From Pseudanabaena sp. (GTDB lineage Bacteria > Cyanobacteriota > Cyanobacteriia > Pseudanabaenales > Pseudanabaenaceae), in contig QBMK01000034.1 of NCBI GenBank assembly GCA_003249035.1, positions 1-41,758 on the forward strand: DNA of 41,758 bases. The letters are read 5' to 3'. Below the pieces are notes generated by a model. The model saw only the letters and a program-made list of their open reading frames with translations, was not told where the DNA came from and ran no database searches. Of the stretch, positions 35,573 through 41,758 are shown piece by piece (positions within the stretch are counted from its first letter, which is position 1; each line of letters opens with the position of its first letter). The translations under genes were made by a program, and so were the position numbers.

Positions 35573-35627
35573 AAAACCCAAATAAATGAAGGTGGCGCGA
35601 AGCGCCACCTTCATTTATTTGGGTTTT
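35573..35627. repeat. Interspersed palindrome, copy 3
   Basis: This is a perfect 26-bp inverted repeat (35573-35598 and 35602-35627) with loop GAA. It differs from copy 1 at three positions per arm, and each change is matched in the opposite arm. The flank ATAGCTAGGGCAAATC at 35557-35572 is nearly identical to that of copy 1. It lies in a 460-bp gene-less gap whose other notable content is the terminator at 35731-35760. Confidence 0.85.
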
Positions 35628-35730
35628 TTGTCCTAAGCAAAACTTTCATTGCTATATATATTGATTGTCAAATTTTTTTCAGGGATTTCACCAACAGGTT
35701 TAGGCGATCGCCTATTTTTTTGAATTAAAA

Positions 35731-35760
35731 AACAGGCTAGTCAAGGATGACTAGCCTGTT
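35731..35760 (-). terminator. Terminator of the Ycf35 gene
   Basis: AACAGGCTAGTCA and its exact complement (13 bp, 4-nt loop) are followed on the minus strand by TTTTTT. This is the textbook layout of a Rho-independent terminator, 34 bp after the Ycf35 stop. Confidence 0.85.
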
Positions 35761-35793
35761 AATTTGCATAATTAGCTCGCAAGATTAGGCACC

Positions 35794-36144
35794 TTACTGC
35801 AAAACAAGTTTGACATTGGCATTGCTTAAACCAGGACGCTTCACTTCAGTCAGAGCCTTGTTCACCGCATATTTCTGATTGATCGAATTGATCAGCTCAG
35901 TCTGATTGTGCTTCTTAGCAACACCCCATAGATCAGCGATCAGATCAAATGAACCGTCGGCATTACGCGACCAGCCCAAATCATAATCACCTTCTAGAGT
36001 TGCCACGATGTCGGCACGAATGCGTTGGCTATTGTAGCCACGAACATCAGCTTCAGTGTTAACACTGATACCCAGATCGCGCAAAGACGACTTTAGGACT
36101 TCGGCATCAGTAATTTTTGTGCGAAGAGTGCTGAAATGAGACAT
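35794..36144 (-). CDS. ycf35: Ycf35 / DUF1257 family protein
   Basis: This is a 116-residue protein. The start MSHFSTLRTKITDAEVLKSS and then LRDLGISVNTEADVRGYNSQ are characteristic of DUF1257 (Ycf35). DIVATLEGDYDLGWSRNADG and LIADLWGVAKKHNQTELINS complete the conserved body. It is an alpha/beta protein with no known catalytic motif, conserved in cyanobacteria and red-algal plastids. AGGAG precedes the ATG by about 10 bases. It sits downstream of the second Ycf46-type ATPase on the same strand with a 174-bp gap, so co-transcription is plausible. Confidence 0.88.
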   Translation of the reverse strand: MSHFSTLRTKITDAEVLKSSLRDLGISVNTEADVRGYNSQRIRADIVATLEGDYDLGWSRNADGSFDLIADLWGVAKKHNQTELINSINQKYAVNKALTEVKRPGLSNANVKLVLQ

Positions 36145-36318
36145 AATAGTTTTGCTCCTGTGAATAATTGTGAACGCAATTGTTAACTAGAACGTGAGAC
36201 GTAAGAGTATTGGTGGTTCTTACTCCTATGTTAGCTGCAAGCCTAAAGTTCTTTTAATAAGAAATCTTTAGAATCTAGCCTTACCTCTGCTGCTTGCAAA
36301 AACAGCAGAATAAGCTTT

Positions 36319-37842
36319 TTAAAACTCCATACGCTGATATTCAGCGACAGAAGTTGCGGCGGGTCTAGCCCGCATCCTTGCCCAGTCACGCAAAGCAGCA
36401 ACCTGCTCAGTCATCGTGCGTGAGAGGGGAGTTGTCGATTTCACAGCAGATATGATGTCAAGCTGTGTAAACTCCCGATCTTGGGCAAAAGCTTCATACA
36501 TGGCGGCAATTACCGCCTGCTCGATTTCCGCCCCCGAAAAACCATCACTTACTTTTGATAGTTGTTCAAAATCGAATCTTTCTAATTTTTCAACATCTGG
36601 ACGACGCTTGCACAGATGGATTTTAAAGATGTCCCTACGTTCTTCACCATTAGGTAAATCAACAAAGAACAGCTCATCAAAACGCCCCTTACGGAGAAAC
36701 TCACTTGGTAGCTTCTCAATACGATTCGCCGTAGCCATAACGAATACAGGTGATTTTTTCTCCTGCATCCATGTGAGAAACGTACCGAAGATCCGAGACG
36801 ATGTGCCACCATCGGAATCAGCCGAACCTGCACCACCAGCAAAAGCCTTATCAAGCTCATCAATAAATAGGATCATCGGTGAAATTGATTCAGCAACCTT
36901 GAGCGCATTGCGTAAATTTGCTTCCGACTTTCCCACAGTGGAGCCATCGTAGACACGCCCCATATCGAGACGGATCAATGGCAATGACCAAAGCCTTGCA
37001 GTTGTCTTGGCTATTAGAGATTTTCCGCAACCAGGAACACCCAAAATCAGCATTCCTTTTGGTTGAGGTAACCCATAATTTCTAGCTCTTTGACTAAAGG
37101 CATTTGAGCGCTGTTGCAACCAATGCTTTAATTCTTCTAGCCCGCCCACATCATTAATGTCTTCTTCATCCTCCATATATTCGAGAATGCCATTGCGGCG
37201 GATTAGCTGTTGCTTTTCTGAAAGCACAATATCGACTTCTTCTTCAGTCAGCTTGCCATTGGTGACCTGTGCTTTCCGATAAACCTTTTCGGCTTCATCT
37301 TGGGTTAATCCCAGCGTTGCTCTGACTAATTTTTCACGAGTCTCAGCCGATACTTTTCTGGTGCGAACCTGACCAAGTTGTTGATCGAGCACTTCTTCGA
37401 TAGCTTGCATATCTGGCAGAGGAAAATCAAGGACGACTATTTCTTTTTCTAACTCGACAGGAATTACCTGAATTGGAGACATCAAAATAATTGTTTTCTG
37501 AGTGCCTTTAAAGTTAGCAACTGCATCACGCAGACAACGGACAATAACTGGATGATCGAAGAAAGGATGTGCGTCTTTAAAAATATATATAGCGGGTTCT
37601 TTTTGATCAGCTCGCGTAATCCATTTCAGAGCCGCTTCAGCAGATTCAGTATTGTGTTGCGCTGCACCCGTAGTTTGACCATACTCAACTATTCCATGAG
37701 TCACAGTCCAAGTGAACATGCGTCGGACTGGCTTGAGTTGAGATATAGTTGCGATCGCCCTTTCTGCTCTTTCTTCCTCTGGAGTGTTGAGGTAGATCAA
37801 GGGATATTGGGCTTGAATTAAAATGCTAAGTTGCTCTTGCAT
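36319..37842 (-). CDS. ycf46: Ycf46-type AAA ATPase (paralogue 2)
   Basis: This is a 507-residue AAA protein. N-terminal LSILIQAQYPLIYLNTPEEE and VDIVLSEKQQLIRRNGILEY belong to the Ycf46-specific region. The ATPase domain contains Walker A LILGVPGCGKSLIAKTTARL, Walker B MILFIDELDKAFAGG, sensor VFVMATANRIEKLPSEFLRK and the GRFDELFFVDLPNGEERRDI lid region, then GFSGAEIEQAVIAAMYEAF. Compared with paralogue 1 it lacks the Pro-rich tail and has a classical GxxGxGKS loop. This copy is the closer match to plastid Ycf46, and its neighbour is Ycf35. The molecular role is unknown. Confidence 0.9.
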   Translation of the reverse strand: MQEQLSILIQAQYPLIYLNTPEEERAERAIATISQLKPVRRMFTWTVTHGIVEYGQTTGAAQHNTESAEAALKWITRADQKEPAIYIFKDAHPFFDHPVIVRCLRDAVANFKGTQKTIILMSPIQVIPVELEKEIVVLDFPLPDMQAIEEVLDQQLGQVRTRKVSAETREKLVRATLGLTQDEAEKVYRKAQVTNGKLTEEEVDIVLSEKQQLIRRNGILEYMEDEEDINDVGGLEELKHWLQQRSNAFSQRARNYGLPQPKGMLILGVPGCGKSLIAKTTARLWSLPLIRLDMGRVYDGSTVGKSEANLRNALKVAESISPMILFIDELDKAFAGGAGSADSDGGTSSRIFGTFLTWMQEKKSPVFVMATANRIEKLPSEFLRKGRFDELFFVDLPNGEERRDIFKIHLCKRRPDVEKLERFDFEQLSKVSDGFSGAEIEQAVIAAMYEAFAQDREFTQLDIISAVKSTTPLSRTMTEQVAALRDWARMRARPAATSVAEYQRMEF

Positions 37843-37916
37843 ATTGTAATACCGAGGTTTGCGCCTCTGTCCTCACCTTGTCTACAGAAAAAATCTAGAA
37901 ATTGCAGATGATTGAT

Positions 37917-38234
37917 TTAACTAATTGAAACTAGCTCTTCATCTGGACTATCAGCTTTGCTAACAGTGACAGGTAAAGTCTGAGAACGATTGCCCCCGAT
38001 CGCTAACAATTCACCCTCACGGATAACAACTGTTTGAGAACAACTTGGACAGTTATAGGTCTGATGGGTATGTCCGACACCTGAAGATTCAACAATATCA
38101 GCATGAGCAAGATAGAAGCTGATGGCTTTGTCTGCTAAATCTGACATCGAATCACCATCAATAGCTGAACGAATCTTTAGCTGTTGATGTAGTCGTTCGT
38201 GGAGATAAAAAGTTACCTTTTGCTTGTCTTGCAT
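37917..38234 (-). CDS. Ribbon-helix-helix-type protein with CxxC knuckle
   Basis: This is a 105-residue protein. The N-terminus QKVTFYLHERLHQQLKIRSA and DGDSMSDLADKAISFYLAHA has the strand-helix-helix spacing of ribbon-helix-helix DNA-binding proteins. A single CPSC pair follows in HTHQTYNCPSCSQTVVIREG, with nearby His residues that could complete a metal site. The tail is acidic. It lies 75 bp upstream of the Ycf46 paralogue 2 start on the same strand, and could regulate it. Similar proteins occur in cyanobacteria, but no target is known. Confidence 0.7.
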   Translation of the reverse strand: MQDKQKVTFYLHERLHQQLKIRSAIDGDSMSDLADKAISFYLAHADIVESSGVGHTHQTYNCPSCSQTVVIREGELLAIGGNRSQTLPVTVSKADSPDEELVSIS

Positions 38235-38564
38235 AATGGTTAAGAGCGGTGAATACCCGGATATGTGATTAACCTACAGGTAAAATCTTAAACTGTCAAG
38301 ACATCATGCAGTCATGACAGCAATAACTTAACTTTTCTTTACATTTAATATATTTACCGTTAGAGGTGATGAATGTCGTAATTAGATCATTGTGGTTATG
38401 ACCAAAAGGACTGCATAGCCTTTGTCTTATCTAGCAAGATTCATCATGTATGGCTATGAAATTGTTTCAGGAACAAAATCATGAACATTTCAGTCATGAT
38501 GTCTAAGCAAATATAAAATCCTAAATAATGCATCAAAGTTAATGCATCTCACATGGAGTCAGGT
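38235..38564. other. Divergent intergenic region with short repeats
   Basis: This is 330 bases between the ribbon-helix-helix gene and the first secreted protein. CAGTCATGA occurs twice directly (38309-38317 and 38491-38499), and AGACATCATG (38299-38308) is complemented by CATGATGTCT (38495-38504). These could be operator sites for a regulator such as the adjacent ribbon-helix-helix protein. No gene was recognised. Confidence 0.35.
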
Positions 38565-39056
38565 ATGAATGTTTCTAAAATTAGCCATTCCAATGTACTT
38601 AAGCTAGGCTGGGGAACCTTTGCAACTATTGTGGCTTTAGCGATCGCTGTTCCTAGTTTTGCTCAAAGTGCGATTTCACTGGGGAGGAATTTTAGACCAG
38701 ATCCAGCAAATTTAACTGGAAAAGGAGGTGGCAATATCAGTATTGCTAGTATTGCGGGGATAGCTGATAATTGTCGCGGTTTTGCTAATGTTGAGCCTAA
38801 TCATAAAATTACTTTGACCGAAACTTTTCCTCTATTGGATCTTTTGGTTTACACAAGTAATATTAATGATGATCCGACAATGTTGATTAAAGGACCAAAT
38901 GGCATCGTCATCTGTGCTGATGATGAGTCTGGTGGGCGCAATCCTCAAGCTAATCGCCGTATGCCTAAAGGTGAATACCTAGTTTGGGTTGGTTCTAAAA
39001 ATATTAATCAAGCTTTTTCCTATACGCTGTCTTTGAGTGAAATACTTCAAAAATGA
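38565..39056 (+). CDS. Secreted protein, tandem paralogue A
   Basis: This is about 163 residues from ATG 38565 (an in-frame ATG at 38553 is possible, but GGAG precedes this one). A signal peptide is clear: basic start, LGWGTFATIVALAIAVPSFA, cleavage near AQS. The mature part has GRNFRPDPANLTGKGGGNIS, a Cys in NCRGFANVEPNHKITL and another in IVICADDESGG, then GEYLVWVGSKNINQAFSYTL. The same pattern recurs in the next gene, showing a duplication. It is likely periplasmic or extracellular with one disulfide. The beta-rich C-terminal motif resembles pre-peptidase (PPC-like) domains, but I claim no function. Confidence 0.75.
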   Translation: MNVSKISHSNVLKLGWGTFATIVALAIAVPSFAQSAISLGRNFRPDPANLTGKGGGNISIASIAGIADNCRGFANVEPNHKITLTETFPLLDLLVYTSNINDDPTMLIKGPNGIVICADDESGGRNPQANRRMPKGEYLVWVGSKNINQAFSYTLSLSEILQK

Positions 39057-39502
39057 AATTCTTGAAACTGTCGATCGCTTTACTGGGATGTGGTCTAGCA
39101 CCGATGTTGCTGGCGGTATCTCCGATAATGAGCCAAGAGGTACTAAAGCCGATTTCTCCTAAATTCACCCCTGATCCTCAGGTCTATTCTGGCACTGCGG
39201 GCGGAGATGTTCCCTTGGCATCTATTGCAAGTAAGGCTAATGGACAATGCCAAGGATTTACCCAAAAAGCAGCAAACCATAGTTTGAAAGTGCAGAAAAG
39301 CTTTGGCTTTTTAGCATTGAAGGTTTCAGGCGATCAGAATTTGTCTCTACTCGTTAAGGGGCCTGATGGGAATTATTGTCGGAGTGGGAAGAGTGCTGAA
39401 GTCTCAGGGGCTTGGGGTGAGGGAGACTATAGTATATGGGTCGGTTCAACTGACGGAACTCGCACATCATATCGCCTAACAATTAGTGAAACTAGCCAAT
39501 GA
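39053..39502 (+). CDS. Secreted protein, tandem paralogue B
   Basis: This is a 149-residue paralogue of the preceding protein. Its ATG overlaps the upstream TGA (ATGA), so the two are translated together. The signal peptide is KLSIALLGCGLAPMLLAVSP, with cleavage probably after IMSQ. LLGC is a weak lipobox-like match, but the hydrophobic stretch continues past it. The mature part has FTPDPQVYSGTAGGDVPLAS, CQGFTQKAANHSLKVQ, LLVKGPDGNYC and GDYSIWVGSTDGTRTSYRLT, aligning block by block with paralogue A including both cysteines. The shared KGPxG and WVGS blocks suggest a common fold. Function is unknown. Confidence 0.75.
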   Translation: MKFLKLSIALLGCGLAPMLLAVSPIMSQEVLKPISPKFTPDPQVYSGTAGGDVPLASIASKANGQCQGFTQKAANHSLKVQKSFGFLALKVSGDQNLSLLVKGPDGNYCRSGKSAEVSGAWGEGDYSIWVGSTDGTRTSYRLTISETSQ

Positions 39503-39613
39503 AAAATTAGGACAAATCAATAGAGAATCGTATTGCTAATTTCGCAATATGGTCTTTACACTTGCCAGTTTCTGGAATTTTGATTTCTGTTTCCTAAGGA
39601 ATGATAATTTCTT

Positions 39614-39666
39614 AAAACCCAAAATTGTTTCGGCGGGGGAAGCCCGCCGAAACAATTTTGGGTTTT
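39614..39666. repeat. Interspersed palindrome, copy 4
   Basis: Arms AAAACCCAAAATTGTTTCGG... (39614-39638) and its complement (39642-39666) pair over 25 bp with one G-G mismatch next to a GAA loop. It lies in the 408-bp gap between the secreted-protein genes and the TerB-like gene. Nothing else was recognised in that gap. Confidence 0.82.
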
Positions 39667-39910
39667 ATATGCACATGTTATTTAATTTCTATTCCTAACT
39701 GGTTTATTTGCATATACAGAGACTAAACCTGCCTTTAGATTTTCTCTTCAAAGGCTTGTTTACTATACTTTCTGATTGCTTTTAGTTCGCCGAACTCACG
39801 TTGAATTAGGATTGCTTTAGTTAATCTCTTGTGTGGACTAGCTTTATACAAACTTGGATCGCGATCGCTGTTACCATCGTTTGTAATTTCTGGAAAGGAG
39901 AAAGCATCCG

Positions 39911-40873
39911 ATGTCCGTAGTCAATCAGCAAGAAGTGTTGGCAAGCTTTAAGGTTTTGGTGAGTATGGCAAAAGCTGACGGCAAACTGCTCGATGAAGAG
40001 TTTGCCAGCCTTGCAGATACATTTGAAGAAATTCATCTACCTGAAGGCGTTACCGTTGATCGCTTATTAAATGAAGAAGATGAGCCAATCGATGCATTGC
40101 TTACCCAAATTACCAGCGAAATTGCGCAGGAAATGGTCTATCAGTCTGCCTATGCGATGGCTAATATCGATGGTGAGTGTAGTTCTGAAGAAAAAGAACT
40201 TTTAGATAAAATTGGTGCAACTTTTACCAGTTCTAAGCTATGGGGTAAACAAGAATGGCTGGAGACTCTAGAGCGCCGCTCTACCAAATCTTCTATCTCG
40301 GAGCAAGTTCGTCAAATCGATGATCCCGACAAACGGGCAGATGAGGTTGAGAGTGCCACTACCGATGCCTGTTTTCTGAATGCAGTTTTAGGTGCTTTCC
40401 CGATCCCTGGGGTCGCGATCGCCTTTGATATGCTTATCTACTGGAACCAACTCGATCTTGCACAAGCGATCGGACAAAGCTGGGGCTACGATCGCGCCAA
40501 CGAAAATCTTCGCAAAGCCCTATTCGGTAGTTTAGGTATTACAGGTACGAGGATCGCTGTTAGTAATCTCGCTAAACTTGTTCCTGTTTTTGGGATGGTG
40601 GTTGGCGCAACCACCGCCTATGCAAGTACATGGGCATTGGGCAAAGTCGCCAACGAATACTATGCATCGGGCGGGGAAATGGACACCTTTAGCCTCCGAC
40701 AAGCTTTTAAACAAGCAAAGAAAGAGGGTGAAGCTGTTTACAAAACCAAAGCTGATGAAATTACTGCGAAAAAACAAGCGATCGAGCCTCAAGTTCAGCT
40801 GCTAAATGAAGAGCTTAAAGCGGGAAGTATTACTCCTGAAGAATATCAAGAGAAGCTGAAAGCTCTGCTCTAA
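39911..40873 (+). CDS. TerB-like / DUF697 membrane-associated protein
   Basis: This is a 320-residue protein. Residues about 5-105 resemble a TerB fold (FKVLVSMAKADGKLLDEEFA and AYAMANIDGECSSEEKELLD, two acidic helix-loop repeats that may bind metal). Residues about 145-265 match DUF697 (TDACFLNAVLGAFPIPGVAI, AFDMLIYWNQLDLAQAIGQS, LFGSLGITGTRIAVSNLAKL, VPVFGMVVGATTAYASTWAL) with two hydrophobic hairpins that probably touch the membrane. The C-terminal 40 residues are a charged helix ending in GSITPEEYQEKLKALL, an SHOCT-like oligomerisation motif. GGAAAGGAGAAAG provides a strong ribosome site. The role is unknown, with a link to stress or tellurite genes only by family name. Confidence 0.8.
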   Translation: MSVVNQQEVLASFKVLVSMAKADGKLLDEEFASLADTFEEIHLPEGVTVDRLLNEEDEPIDALLTQITSEIAQEMVYQSAYAMANIDGECSSEEKELLDKIGATFTSSKLWGKQEWLETLERRSTKSSISEQVRQIDDPDKRADEVESATTDACFLNAVLGAFPIPGVAIAFDMLIYWNQLDLAQAIGQSWGYDRANENLRKALFGSLGITGTRIAVSNLAKLVPVFGMVVGATTAYASTWALGKVANEYYASGGEMDTFSLRQAFKQAKKEGEAVYKTKADEITAKKQAIEPQVQLLNEELKAGSITPEEYQEKLKALL

Positions 40874-40876
40874 GAG

Positions 40877-40905
40877 AAAAGGGGGCTCTATGTGCCCCTT
40901 TTTTT
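40877..40905 (+). terminator. Rho-independent terminator after TerB/DUF697 gene
   Basis: AAAAGGGGGC and GCCCCTTTT pair (one bulged G) and run into TTTTTTT, starting 4 bp after the stop codon. Confidence 0.85.
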
Positions 40906-41062
40906 ACAATACTGAGAAATGATCTGGAAATATTTATTGATTCGTACTTGAGCGCAATGATATTGGATCGCGCAGACGCGAAGTCACCAAAAAATGAAAT
41001 AATGCTCACTGTAAACTTCTTTACAATTGCTTAACACTTTTAGGAATATTTTCACAGAAATC

Positions 41063-41512
41063 ATGGAACGTACTTTTTTGGCAGTCAAGCCCGATGGCGT
41101 ACAACGTCACCTAGTCGGAGAAATTATTCGTCGTTACGAAACCAAAGGCTTTAAGCTCGTCGGACTCAAATTGATCCACCCAACCCGCGAACTAGCCGAA
41201 AATCATTATGCAGTTCACAAAGAAAGACCTTTCTTTGCCGGACTAGTTGACTTTATTACCTCTGGTCCAGTTGTTGCCATGGTGTGGGAAGGCGATGGTG
41301 TAGTCGCTTCAGCGCGTAAAATCATCGGCGCAACCAATCCTCTTACCGCTGAGCCAGGGACAATCCGTGGCGATTTTGGTGCAAATATTGGGCGCAATAT
41401 TATTCATGGATCTGATGCGATCGAAACTGCTCAAACGGAGATTGCGCTCTGGTTTAACCCAGAAGAACTAGTTTCATGGACTCCAAGCCTTACTTCTTGG
41501 GTTTACGAATAG
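41063..41512 (+). CDS. ndk: Nucleoside diphosphate kinase
   Basis: This 149-residue cytosolic kinase equilibrates nucleoside di- and triphosphates through a phospho-histidine. The start [20 protein letters not shown], then [20 protein letters not shown], then the active-site stretch [20 protein letters not shown] with His115, are all intact. ATG 41063 is used because the extra residues from an upstream TTG at 41027 lack family similarity. A perfect bidirectional terminator follows immediately. It is monocistronic, upstream of psbA on the same strand. Confidence 0.96.
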   Translation: MERTFLAVKPDGVQRHLVGEIIRRYETKGFKLVGLKLIHPTRELAENHYAVHKERPFFAGLVDFITSGPVVAMVWEGDGVVASARKIIGATNPLTAEPGTIRGDFGANIGRNIIHGSDAIETAQTEIALWFNPEELVSWTPSLTSWVYE

Positions 41513-41520
41513 TCAAAATT

Positions 41521-41555
41521 CACAAAAAAAGAGCGCTAGGCGCTCTTTTTTTGTG
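41521..41555. terminator. Bidirectional Rho-independent terminator
   Basis: CACAAAAAAAGAGCG and CGCTCTTTTTTTGTG form a perfect 15-bp stem with a 5-nt loop, 9 bp after the ndk stop. The T and A runs suit termination on both strands. Confidence 0.9.
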
Positions 41556-41602
41556 TCAAGGATGGGTTGTGGGCGGTAACCTCGACTCTACACAAAGGTA
41601 CA

Positions 41603-41630
41603 TTGACAAAACTTTACAATTTGATATATT
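41603..41630 (+). promoter_or_regulatory. psbA promoter (sigma70 type)
   Basis: A consensus -35 TTGACA at 41603-41608 is followed after 16 bp by TATATT at 41625-41630. This would give a leader of about 50 nt before the psbA ATG at 41689. No Shine-Dalgarno is obvious in that A-rich leader. Confidence 0.7.
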
Positions 41631-41688
41631 TATTTACGTAGGCAGCAAATGCTTATAAAACAAAAAATCTTAAAACTAAAATACAAAA

Positions 41689-41758
41689 ATGACCATAGCA
41701 GTACAAAGACGCGAAAGCGCTTCAATCTGGGATCAGTTTTGCAATTGGATCACCAGCA
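41689..41758 (+). CDS. psbA: Photosystem II D1 protein, 5' end only
   Basis: The first 23 codons read MTIAVQRRESASIWDQFCNW then ITS, the conserved cytoplasmic N-terminus of D1 that precedes the first membrane helix. The gene runs out of the window. D1 binds the reaction-centre chlorophylls, the quinone QB and the manganese cluster. Which psbA isoform this is cannot be judged from so short a piece. Confidence 0.93.
   Translation, partial: MTIAVQRRESASIWDQFCNWITS

Noticed and set aside
36416-36952. Plus-strand open frame of 178 codons
   Set aside because: It is antisense to the conserved ATPase domain of the Ycf46 paralogue. Its composition is that of a mirror frame.
1-41758. CRISPR arrays, tRNA and rRNA genes
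   Set aside because: No regularly spaced direct repeats and no tRNA or rRNA signatures were noticed on either strand. A tRNAscan or Infernal run would be decisive.
1-41758. Frequent GCGATCGC octamers as a special repeat system
   Set aside because: This is the well-known HIP1 motif scattered through many cyanobacterial genomes, inside genes and between them. It is useful for taxonomy but not a local feature.

Overview
The window reads as a chromosomal segment of a filamentous or unicellular cyanobacterium, most likely Pseudanabaena-like. Support comes from the start of psbA (photosystem II D1 protein) at the right end, the cyanobacteria/plastid families Ycf35, Ycf46, DUF3038 and DUF3084, phylloquinone genes (a DHNA-CoA hydrolase and a MenG-type methyltransferase), and very frequent HIP1-type GCGATCGC octamers. 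The genus is inferred from overall resemblance, not from a search. No tRNA, rRNA or CRISPR array was seen.

Left end (1-4.7 kb): a graveyard of mobile DNA around one intact gene, a lipid-A-disaccharide-synthase-like glycosyltransferase. There is an internally deleted IS630-type transposase, a 207-bp MITE-like element with a perfect 6-bp target duplication, a near-perfect hairpin, and an IS4-type transposase split by an almost complete IS3-type element. A fragment of a heavy-metal P-type ATPase follows.

4.9-15.4 kb: a surface-polysaccharide / nucleotide-sugar locus, entirely on the minus strand. In transcription order it holds a hexapeptide acetyltransferase, a Gfo/Idh/MocA dehydrogenase, a DegT aminotransferase, a degraded second acyltransferase, an NAD-dependent epimerase, a second DegT aminotransferase, L-2-hydroxyglutarate oxidase, a frameshifted glycosyltransferase, and a large AT-rich multidomain glycosyltransferase. 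The first three resemble a WbpD-WbpB-WbpE set making a 3-acetamido sugar nucleotide. The oxidase could dispose of 2-hydroxyglutarate made when such a dehydrogenase recycles its NADH on 2-oxoglutarate.

15.5-17.1 kb: a second MITE with TA flanks and a frameshifted IS1-family element with clear terminal inverted repeats.

17.1-27.2 kb: mostly housekeeping and catabolic genes. They are a methyltransferase coupled to a DHNA-CoA hydrolase, aroF (DAHP synthase), a small Cys-rich protein, a DUF3084 coiled-coil membrane protein, a MoxR ATPase, purE, a urate-degradation operon (hpxO-uraD-puuE), and menG.

27.3-38.3 kb: cyanobacterial genes of mostly unknown role. They are a membrane-anchored beta-rich protein, a membrane-anchored PIN-like protein, a GAF/HD-GYP protein, a conserved hypothetical, two Ycf46-type AAA ATPases on opposite strands (one coupled to DUF3038, the other next to Ycf35), a DUF1993 protein, another hypothetical, and a ribbon-helix-helix protein.

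38.5-41.8 kb: two overlapping tandem secreted paralogues, a TerB/DUF697 membrane protein, ndk, and the 5' end of psbA with a good sigma70-type promoter.

The most striking non-genic pattern is a family of long perfect palindromes in the intergenic gaps (21.6, 26.4, 35.6 and 39.6 kb, with a possible relative at 27.2 kb). They share AAACCCAA/TTGGGTTT outer arms and usually a GAA loop, while the inner stem bases vary in a compensatory way.
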